From NCBI RefSeq assembly GCF_963678635.1, contig NC_087066.1:10958517-11022516 (forward strand): a DNA stretch of 64,000 nucleotides. The letters run 5' to 3'. A program made the position numbers and the translations under genes. Below, piece after piece: positions 27,001-39,000 of this stretch. Position 1 is the first letter of the stretch. The number at the start of each line of letters is the position of its first letter. This DNA is from Symsagittifera roscoffensis (lineage: Eukaryota > Xenacoelomorpha > Acoela > Convolutidae). A model generated the notes under the pieces. That model did not search any database. It was not told where the DNA came from and was given only the letters and a program-made list of their open reading frames with translations.

Positions 27001-30000
27001 TCCACTAATTGAAAAAGAAAATTTAACTGATAAAATAAACTTATCAGGACCACAAACAAACGATTCAAAATACACAATAAATCAAGTTTTTGACCTCCAT
27101 GACCCACTTGATACAATACCCTTATCTAAATTAGAAATTGAAAACATTTTTCTCCCCCCAACAGAAACAATTACAATTTCAACACTGAAACAATATCAAA
27201 ACCTTGACCCAGTAATTCGACAACTGAAATCATGGCACAAATATAAAACTAAACCTATCAAAGCAGATTCAACTATTCTAGGAAACAAAACACTCCTCCG
27301 ATATTTTCGAAAATTCAATAATACAACAATTAACGAAAACACAGACCTTCTAGAATACAAACTAAATGAATCTACAGTTCCCTGTCTCCCTTTAAGTATG
27401 ATTTTCATAGCTTTTAATATTTCACATACACAAAATATTAAAGGACACTCTGGGAAAACATATTCAAATTTTATACAAAACTTTTATTTCCCAAATGCAC
27501 CAATTTGGATAAAAGTACTATGCAATGATTGCATAGTATGTCAATTAAATAAACCTTATCCAAATTAAAAACAAATAGCACAAAAACAAGATTTTAAAGG
27601 ACAAAGTTTGTACTTTAACCATCGTATCTCATTTGATACTAAAGGACCAATTTCACCCTCATCCGAAGGAAACTCCTACATTATGGTAATTGTTGACGCA
27701 TTTACACATTATGTAGCACTTAACCCAGTACCACATTGTAACGCTTATTACGCTTACACAACACTCTATGAACACTGGATAGCCAAATTCGGACTACCAG
27801 AAATTTTAGTTACAGACAACGGTACAGAATTCATAAATAATGAAATCATTACACTATGTCATTTATATAACATTAAACACAAACCACGTACATCTCACGC
27901 ACCTTGGACAAACGGCTTAGTCGAAGGTATGAACATTACAAGAATATCTCAGATGTATCATCAATGGCAATGATACAAGATATACCGAATGGTCAGCAGA
28001 TGTAAAACTATTTCCCTTAGCATATAATTCACAAATCACGACAACTTTAGGAATGTCACCATATGAAATGGTTTTTAACCAAAAGCCACGCAAACCAATA
28101 ATGTTTACAGCAAACTCTCATAAAAACGCACAAGGTTATTGTCAACCAAATAAAGACTCAATTTGCTATAACCTACCATTACATACATACGATGAAGATC
28201 ATTTTCATCACCCACAAATTCTTAAACTAGCCTCCGGTACACACACCGAATGGATTTTAAACAGAGATAAAAAACACAATGAAATTTACCAAAAAGTAAC
28301 AAAAAAGTTGTTACAAAGGCAAAATATTAATGAACAAATAAATTCACGCTTTACACCAGCCTCCGATTTAAAAATTGGAACATTTGTTTTAATACCCAAT
28401 TTTAATACTCAAAAAGGAATTTCAAAAAAATTACAACCCCTTCGTAAAGGACCATACCAAATAATTGCAAAACCCACTGACGTCACATATAAAATCACCG
28501 ACTCAGACAAAAAAGAAATCGTTCAACACCGAAATAACCTATTACCTTATTATCCAAAAGAATACGCACTCCGCGAACTATCTCAATTATATTCTTTTAT
28601 AGGTTTACAAGTTATTCAAAATGACCCACATACGGAAAATACAACAAAGGAACAAAATGATATTCACCTCGGAAATCAAAATACAATATCAACCACCACA
28701 AAAAACAATACAAAAAAAGCTAGATCAAAATACATCTCAAAAAGAAAGAAAAAGTAGAAAAATGACAGAACAAATAATACCCCAAGAACAAATCAACAAA
28801 TCAGAACATAGAGAGTCTTCACGACTTAGAAATCAACCACGTAAAAATTATAAATTATTCATCCCACAATCTAAAATATTAAAGAAAGTTGAATTTCAAA
28901 AACAACTTTAATTCTACATTTAATAATCTTTGCACCTCTGAAACATTTCACACTTTCATTTTTCAAAATAACATGCTGACAAACAAGCAGCGATTCTAGT
29001 TCATAATTAGCCAATAGGATTCATCCAATCCGTCACCTTCTATAACTTTAACACAAACCAACTAGACGAAAAATATTAAACTCCAGGCATATCTATAACT
29101 GTAACTCTACGACCTCCAGGTCAAAAATAAGCAAACCACTCCAACTTGACAACTAAAATAAATATCACCATAATATCATAACCCTCCCTTATCTAATAAA
29201 CCAAAGATCAACAATATTTCCCCAACTCAGACCTCAAATATCCCCCAAACAAATATGTTAAATTAGCCTAAAGTAAAAGAACGACCATTTTATTTAGCCT
29301 AAAGTATAAAAATCTCAAAAATACCCCAGATCACTTGACAAATGAAAATAAAGACAAAAAAGACCTCCCGATCACCATAAAAATTGCCCCCAACAATTTT
29401 TCACAAAACTCAACCCACTTGTCAAAAAACTAATAAATAATCCGACCACACTTGAAAATTGCCCCAAACAACAAAAAATATTCGATCACGAAGTCATTTC
29501 TTAAATGCTCTTCTATCAAACAGTCACTAAAATTATCACAAACCTCAAACAATTTTTTACGATACTTAAAACTTTCATAATATTTCTTTTTGATATCCTT
29601 GAACCTTTTCTAATAATCTTAATCATTTTTTGTAATATTTTTTAAATTTTCTACACTATATTCGAACTATTTCTCCAACTTTCAAAAACCCTTGATTATA
29701 TCCACAGGTACGATTTATTCAACTTGTCTAAATGATACGAACTATTTTCAGTAGAACTGATATTTTTCTACTATTCGTAATTTTCATAACATTTCTATCA
29801 TCCCTCATTTTGACAATATGCAAATGTATAAAGAAAGCAATCATCACATTCGCTCTAGCAACAATCCTCCTAATTCTTTTCTTAGAAGAATACTATAATA
29901 AACATAAACTTTTTCACTAAAAGAATAGACCAAAAAAGCTATCAAAAATTGCTACCCAACAGTCACAAAGTCAGTCTTCACCGACATCATCCCAAGATAA

Positions 30001-33000
30001 CCCAACAACACCAACTACCCAAAATCCTCAAACATCTACACGAATTTCCTTTCAAGATAACCCATACACTTTTGAAGAACGACACGCTCGTTTATCAGAA
30101 CCACTAGAACCAGTTCAACGACAAGCACCTCTAAGTGAACCAACATATAACTTATACCCAACACTACCACAAGAATTAAGTAGAAGAAGAAATCCTAGTC
30201 AAAACCAAAATACAGTCGAAATAAATAGACAAATTATACATCCTCGACGAAACAGAAATTTTCAAACTCCCCGAGTTCATTTTGAAATACCTCAATCCCC
30301 ATCACAAAACACTCCAGAAAACCCCATTGGTATATTACCAGAAACCCCTACGCTTCTTTCACAACGTAGCACCTCAAGCTTACCATCAGATTATTTAGGT
30401 TCAACACCAACATCTGAACAAATACGTGAAAATCTCTTTAACCCCCCAAACCAGGCATCACGACTACCATATTGGACAACACATTCATTTACACAAGGTG
30501 AACTAAATTTAGTCAATGATCCAATAGATATTTCTACGGATACAACAACATCCTCATCACTACCAGAAACATTATCACTACCATCAACACCATCAATAAG
30601 CCAGATTTCACCACCACCTTTTAACTTAAATTTTCCAAATAATCTCGACGCCAGATATAGAGAACAATCATCAACAAATATCCCTTTAAGACTAGATTGG
30701 AATACATTTACAGCCCCTCCACCATTATTTGGACAACATCTAGAAAGTAATCGCCTTCACAACTGGGCACTTAATAGATTACAATACCGGCAAGACATTC
30801 ACGACGATATCCGTGAACACAATATCCAAATACTCCAACAAAACAGTTTACAATTAAAGTTTGAAATCACAGTTAAATTAAACAACATTACTCAACATCC
30901 CTACCCATTAAACCCACCAAACATAACAGCTCAATCACTACCACCACCATTTATAACCACTGAAGTAATATATAAATACGACAGATATACCAAAAAGACA
31001 ATAGGTTACATCACATTTTATAACCCATACTCAGGATTATCATACACATGTATATTCTAAAACTATTAATTTTTCTCCAACTCCTTTTTCTAGTAATCTC
31101 AAATCAAAACATAAACCCTTCTCCCCGCACAGGACCCCAAGATTTATTAGTAACACATTACGATTGTGAAGAAAACGAACAAAAAACACTATACAAGTAT
31201 GCAATAAATCAAGTATCACAATGCGAAACAGAACCCCAAGCCATAGAAACTACAAATGTAATAACAACACTTTATTCAAAAGCCCGAGCAACTACAGTTA
31301 TAGGATATAAATTCACAGCAACATTTTCTGAAAAGAAAGTACATTGTTCACAAGTCTCAAACGGAAATAAAAACCGACTTGACCATGAATCATTCTACCA
31401 GAGTAATATAGAACGACTTTTACATCTCAATCCCGAAGATTGTAAAAACGAGTTACTCCGACTAAACATCACAAAAAATAAAAACACAGATAGAAAGTTA
31501 GTATATTTCCAAGTTTTTTCAGATTCTGTACATCAAGCAGAACTTGAAAGATATCAAGGACATATAAAACTAGATGAAAAGTACCCATATAACGGCGCAC
31601 ACGGACGATTAACTTATGATATACACGATAAACACTGGATACCACACATTGGTATAAATGACCCATCAAACTGCAAAGCAGACACAAAAAACAAAGGATA
31701 CCAAGAGATCATGTTTTTCGATTGGAAAATACAACTCGAAAAAATACAACTCACACGAGATTTATCAGACAACACAATGATCTATCAAGGAATTAGATTA
31801 CCTTGTAAAAACGACCAAGGTTATTGCGACCCTACAACAAAAACACAAGCAACAATTGTTTGGTTCCCCGAAGACACATGTACAACATTTCAAGTAGCAA
31901 AAATACACGCTCGTATGATAAAATTTCACGAAAAATATTTTATACAATCAATACCATATGAACAAGTAAATCCATTACGAAAAATAAGTTCTAATTTTAG
32001 AAACATTCATAATATAGAAAATAAATTAACACGTTTTCAAATATATCAAGAAACAGAACTTGCATGTAAATACAGAAACCCACTCCACAAAACACAATAC
32101 TCTGAAATATTAGTTGAATACGAAAATGGATTCGACATGACCACTGGAAAACTAAAAGTTGACCCATACGCCACAAGTCATCCTCCAAATGAAGGAACAT
32201 CATACATACCAGTTCATTTTCAAAAGTATACAGGTCAACCTGGTGGACATTTAAAGCCCCAAGACGATCACAGCACACGTTTACAAGAACTATCCCTAAT
32301 GAATAGTACATATTTTGGTAATATCCACTATGATATTCACTTGGATATGAAACTAGACTACACGATTAGCCGAATTTTTCAAGAAATGTCACTCTCCGAA
32401 TTAGAAACACTACACCAACTATGCGAATTAGAAAGAACACAAATATTACAATCACTCGCACTAGCAGTATTAAAAAAACCCTACGCAGGATATTTACTAT
32501 CAGGAAATAGATCAAATTTTTTAGACTATGAAGGAAACATCTTATGGTTTTATACTTGTACTAAAAAAGTATCACCACTATACGTTTTTGAAGATAAACG
32601 ATGCTATAAAAGAATCCCTATCTTTTATAAGAATAAAGTACATTTCGTTGACACACTTTCACGAAGAACCTATTTCTGGGATACCGCAGTCCCATGTGGA
32701 TCAGAAAATAGCCACAACGTAGTACAGCTAAACCCTGATGAAGATAAATATTACCTTCTCACCCCATATCCCACATTAATGCAATCACTCAAAAAACTTT
32801 CACCAGAAAGCATTCGCGCTATCGGTCGAAACCCAAATATAGACTTACAATCAATAGGAATATAATCAAAATCAGATATTCAACATCACATTAGAACACA
32901 ACAATTCCAAGAATTATTAACACAAATGGACACAATACAAAGACAATCAATTGACCAAAACTTACGCAAACTTGCCGAAACCGCAGGATTTGCTGACATC

Positions 33001-36000
33001 TATACGCAAGACTATAGCGGATATTTTAAAGACATTAAAGATTATATATATCTAAACGGTGAAAAATACCGTCCCCAAGATATATACCTATCAATATTTT
33101 TAGCTTTGTTACACTCAAGAATGAAATTCTTGATTTTCTAGGATGGCCCTACTACATCTTAGAAAAACTGACTATTTTATACGCAATGTTTAACTTTATT
33201 GGATTTCTTTTTTCACTCTTAAAAGGAATCTATAACACATGTGCTATACACACACAAGTCAATAGACAAGCAAGTGTAGCACGCATACTATTTGCAGGAT
33301 TTTTTGGAATCTTTTCTACATCTATAAACAAAATTCTTTTAGACGCACAAATAAAAGAATATAACACAAAAATAGCAACAAGACAGAACACATACGACGA
33401 AGAACATAACAATGTAGATACAACACCAACAGCACCACAGTTACCACCCCTACCACATAACCATCCATTATCCCTAGTCCCACGTAATTTTCGAAATTTA
33501 GCCATAACACATAATCAAAATTTTAGACCAACTATATCACAAAGTCCCATCCAACATATAATGCCACACCACTCACAAGATGACAATACTTATGAACAAA
33601 TTATAGAACAACCCCATACCACCGCTTTTCAGTCTCAAAATAATAATTTTTTTAGCCCACGATGAGCCGACAACTTGGATCCCCACACCGTTCAAATTCC
33701 CACCCAACCAACCTCACTACTCCCATTACAATAATACCACTTTTTGCTTTCCCGCCACCCGATTTCCCAACCAGTAATGTAACATCAGGCATGAATTCCG
33801 ATACTAATTCACACATCTCAGTTTTATACTCCACATCACAACTCAAAAACCCGAATATTGAAACCCCCGATGAATTTACCGACTCTGAACCATCTCCATC
33901 CAATAATTTTCCCACCAACCCCTCAATTTTTTCCCAACCCCCTTTTCAACCCATATTACCAAATAACCCTGACCCATCCAACTCTACACCCTCTTATGCT
34001 TCCCAAGTCACTCCAACCTATTCCTCACTTCACTCAGACCAATCATCTCATTCTCCAGATACCCCCCGAATCTCCCCAGAACTAGATAACTTCATTACCC
34101 TACAACAACAACCCTATCACCTTGACATCCCAACCATAAACCAAATCTCATCCACAATAGATTCATCCAACCCTCCTACCCCTACAGCCTCTTCAATTTA
34201 TACTGAATCATTAGCACCATGATCCACATCTACTGAATCTTCATTCAGCACTAATAGAGCTTACCGCACTTTTAAAAGAAAGTTCCCCAACCATCCTTTC
34301 CCAGCGAAACCAGGAACAGCCCGTGAATATATCAACCATCCAAAACACACTAACACAAAAGAATTTTTAGCTATCACCTTACCCTCATTTCCACAATACA
34401 CCTTAAACACCCCTCACGACACTAACGAGACACGTAACTTTGTAGACGAACACGTTTTAATGCCTACCCTTCCTTGGACCTCATATTATCATTTTACTAA
34501 TCCCCTTTGCTTACCTTTATCTAGCACTCACATCGATATAGAACGAAATAAGGACATGCTATATCGACTCACTACACCACTAACATCTAGACAATTTACT
34601 TACATTGGATATAAAAAATCACTAAAAACACACACTGCACCCCGAGCAAATGAATTTACACTAGAATATTACGATCATAACATCATCAGAACTAACCAAG
34701 ATCAATTCTTAGACGACGATCGCTTCGCTAACCCACAAATCACCGAGAAATTTTTCATTAAAACACCATATGTATTTACACTAAATATCTTCGATCGCAA
34801 GTTTGACCACATTATTTCAGAAGCACTAACAGACACACAAGCCTACGAAAGTTTTAAAGAACGCTTCCAAATATTTTCACTAACCTTTCATTTCCTTGCA
34901 CCACATGAAAGAGATTTGCACTGCTCACACGATATTATGTTGCGCACTAAACAAACACACACATTTACTTATTATCGTTTTATCCAAAATCACTTCGACC
35001 TACACACTCCCTCCAGACAACCACACCATCGTTTTCAATTCATCAATTCCAAATACACCTCACCATTCTTTCTTAACTTCACATATTGCATTAAAGATAC
35101 TAACCTTCATGGTATTCTTCGAAATTATGATCCCATAACCCAAATGTATATTTTTTGTCCCATCACCAAGACCTTCAACGCAGAAGAATCCCGACCCTTC
35201 CTTATCCCACACGAGTTTGTACAACCTATAGAAATCCCCATTTTAGAATTCATCCATAACACTAAATTCAATCACAAATTATATAATCTAATCCAAAACA
35301 CACCTTATGAATTTGCAGTTGGCACTGAAGAACTAACCACCATTAAAGCACTTCAATTGCTTTGGCCACTACTTCAAACTAAAAATATCATCCGCATTTT
35401 AGCTAAATTACTAACAACTTCAGATCTCATCCACGACATCTTCCCCCACGGTTTCTTCCCCAACGACTAACAGGTAAGTATGAAATATACATATTACTAA
35501 CTAATTAAAATATCAGAAACTCACCATTCTTTATCCATGTTTTCTTTAGAATTTTAGCCTTCACCCAACGATCATCTGAAAAATTCACAAAAGAAAATAA
35601 AAAATTGAAAACTTCTTCAAACTGTTTAAAACTCTATTAATTTTTTTTCATCAAATAATTAAATAAATATAATACCAATGCAGTAATTTAATTTATAAAT
35701 TTTTCCCCCACAAGCAGTAAATCTAAAAATGATGAAAATTTGTAACTTAATTTTCCCCAACAACTAGCAGTAAAATTAAAAATTCTATGTAGTAAATTAA
35801 TAAGAAGCAAATGCAGTACTAACCTTTTGATATTTTCATTCACTCGCACAAGAATTCTATCCAAACTCGCACAGCTCGCCCACGAAGAATTGTTTAAATA
35901 ATAAATTTCAGTTTCAAGCTTTCACAACTCAACAACTCTAACACACGATAACAAGTTTCAAACTTTCCTTTAACCCGGTTGGAAAGGAATTATATACTAA

Positions 36001-39000
36001 ACAAAACTAACCAATGCAGCTTACAAAACACCACAACACATAGCATAACAGCATGACTAAGAAAAGGAAACCAACGGTACCCAAACCGGATTAACCCAGT
36101 TTAAAACTGGATAATTTATTCTTTTGAAGACTATTATAAAGTCTAAGAAAGAAATAATAAAACACAAAAAAGTCGAAAGACAAACCCATACCACAAACAA
36201 TTTGATTTTTGAAAAAAGGACACAACCAACAAAACATAAGAAAAACCACAACAAACCCAACATAAAACGTTGTCACATAACAGGACCTCTCACAAAAACC
36301 GCATGCAATCATACTCCCACTCCTGGCCTAACCCACCAGGAAGGACGTCCTGAGCATGCTCTATAGCCGGCCTAACCCACCGCGCTACATCCACGCTTTG
36401 TGACCACACTCCTATTTTTAATAAGAGCTACTCAAGGGTGAGTAACTCTTCAAAATAACTGAACTAAAACAAAAGATTTTGTGAAAACAACTAACTAAAA
36501 TCATAATTAAAAGATATTAAACTAATAAAAGTTTTATAAAATGTAAATTACATTATGCAATACATAGATCAGAATACAACACTAAGGACGAACATCCAAA
36601 GACAAAACGACCCCACTACACTCGAGAAAGAATGGCCAACTACAATCGATATGCCGCTCACAATCACAACTCAAAGGATTTAGAGTACGACTTGACTTCG
36701 CAGAAAAGGACTTCATTGAACTAGACCAATGACCACCTCGATGTTCAAGTATACGTACAGATCCGAGTAACCAGGCATCCCCTCCATGCACAATCTCCAC
36801 GCCATTCCTAGACAAGATCAAAACACAAAGAAGTTCTCATTAATGAAACAGAAAAACCTGACATAGCCAACCATTCTGAAATCAGATTTGAGTTTGTTGC
36901 AAAGACCCAGTCGTTGTCATGAGATGACACAACGATCGAACCTGGAACTTCTCTAACAAGAGAACCCAGAAGAAATATGATGTTCGCCAAATACCAACGT
37001 CCATCATCCATCCTTTGAATTGCAGAAAGACTATTCTAAAAAACTCTGTAAAACCCGGATGGGTGGAACCTGATCTAAACTACATTTTATGATTGGATAA
37101 ATTAGATATTTTACCAATGTAAAGTATTTAATATTAACCAATCATGATCCATCTGACTAACAATCCACTTATTTGTAAGTGCTGAAATTACTTGTAATTT
37201 CAGCACCAGAGAGATTTGAATTTAACTTAGAAATTAGTTGACTCTCCAAGAAGACTTCAGCAACCGCAATAAACCAGTATACCCTAGATCTATTGAGCCT
37301 AGCAGAGACTAGTTAAACAACCTGAGACTAGATAGTATAAGAGTAAGATTAGGATCGGTATTAGACTAAGAAGTTGCACGAATCTATCCGGCCGAAAATA
37401 AGATAGCGTGACGAGCAGACGGTGTACCCTATCCGAAATTACTCTATGAGTTATACCCATCGGTCATAACTCAATAATGATAACAAGGATAGCTGATTTC
37501 AAAATTTCAAACTAGCGCCGTTTTTTCTGCATGGTGTGATTGAAAAACTATACATACGCACAAAAAAGTGAAATAGGCATAAATACTACAATCATCTTCC
37601 AAAAGTAAAATGAAAAAATAAAGAAAACAAAACAAATTTATTTCCAAAACTTTTCCTGATTTTTTGCACTACAATTAGTTTTCTTTATATTAAAATTAAG
37701 ATTCTTTTAGCCTAAATGGCCAATAATTTTATGTAACGAAAGTTATTCCATTGCTTTGGCTCGAAATAAGTTCCTCCACATTGTTCAAATGGTTGCCACA
37801 ATAATCATAATCATTAAACTAATCATAACAATGTTTTAGTAGCAGGAAAACTTTTTTCACTGCACTCCATAACGCCTTTCTACCTTCTGACATTTTTTTC
37901 TCTATACCAGTTTACCCTATTCCATTTTGCTCTAAACTACTCCACCCTACGTGTTTTTATTAAAGTTCAAATTACCCATACAAAAATTTTTTATTCATGA
38001 AAGCTTACGGAACACGAATAGTGGCTGCTACAGTCAGGACAACGTGCAGTGAAATTTTCAACAGAGGGTAGGACTCTATACGAAAGTTGAAGCCGGTTAT
38101 CAAATTGTTTTAGGGCAGATGAAGAACAAAAAATCAACGTAAAAAGAATCTTCACTATAATAATTATATAGGGCAAATCACCAGAGGATCATCAAACTCA
38201 TCTGAAGGTGTCATTTCAATTGTAGTTTTGGGCAAAAAATTTAGATCTCTGAATAATGACCGAATTCAGGATAAGTAAATATTTACAATTTCTCCAATCA
38301 TCACCGTATTGTTACCGGAAAAATTCGAAAACAGCTGCTGTTGTCATGATAATTTTGGCTTAGATTTTCTTGCTACTCGCAAAAGAATCTGTAGTTCAAT
38401 TCTATATTTTTTATCAGCGGGCTCTTGATGCTTCCTGCAGAAAAATTGAGAAGAGCATGTTTTAACGGATTTCTCAGCTCACCCTCTTCTGGTATGTGGC
38501 AATGTAGTCAACGGGGGCGAAAAACTTGTGGTTCTTGATATCTTGAACTCCATTCCTCAATGCACCATACCGCTTCGTCACATCAACCTAAAATTATCAC
38601 TAATCATAACTAAATAAGAATAACTACTAATAATTTCAAAAAAGTGATCACTCAGGTCGCTAACTGGGCTTTTTTCCCCTGCAATTTTTTATAAACGTTT
38701 TTTTTTCGGTTTGCATTGTCCGATTGTTACGAAAAGTGACATGCCGACTAATTATGCCATGACAAACATATTTGGTTTTCATACTTGACCTTGTAATACC
38801 CCTCTGGTTATACTATGAAATTGATGGCTTATAAAATGTGAGGGGGGGGAGGAAGAAAAAGAGCCGCTAGCTGATACAATGTCCTTTTTATGTTTATTTT
38901 ATGCAAAATTTTTAAGATTTTTTGCTAATTTTTCTGGTAATAGTTGTCATAGGAAATCTTGCAATGAATCGTACCCATTTCTATCAATTGTTTAAAATTA

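Larger units (their letters stand above)
18532..37473 (+). mobile_element. Giant env-bearing Ty3/gypsy LTR retrotransposon, 18.9 kb
   Basis: Full-length element bounded by 410-bp LTRs (TG...CA) and a 4-bp target duplication, inserted antisense into intron 8 of the PKA gene. Order: 5' LTR, primer-binding region, structured leader, small basic ORF, gag, pol with PR-RT-RNase H-IN (gypsy order), ~0.8-kb spacer, membrane/PST-rich ORF, envelope-like ORF, ~600-codon unknown ORF, a short intron-like segment, ~1.5-kb 3' region, 3' LTR. The coding strand is strikingly rich in A and C and poor in G. LTRs differ at one position, so insertion was recent; yet frames carry five in-frame stops and a few frameshifts. 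Most gypsy elements are 5-8 kb, so this is 2-3 times longer than usual. Confidence 0.95.

Noticed and set aside
22846-34222. Genome-wide reassignment of TAA/TGA as sense codons
   Set aside because: The CNG gene ends in TAA and the PKA gene in TGA at the expected family positions, and their exons contain no internal TAA, TAG or TGA. Any recoding would be specific to the retroelement.
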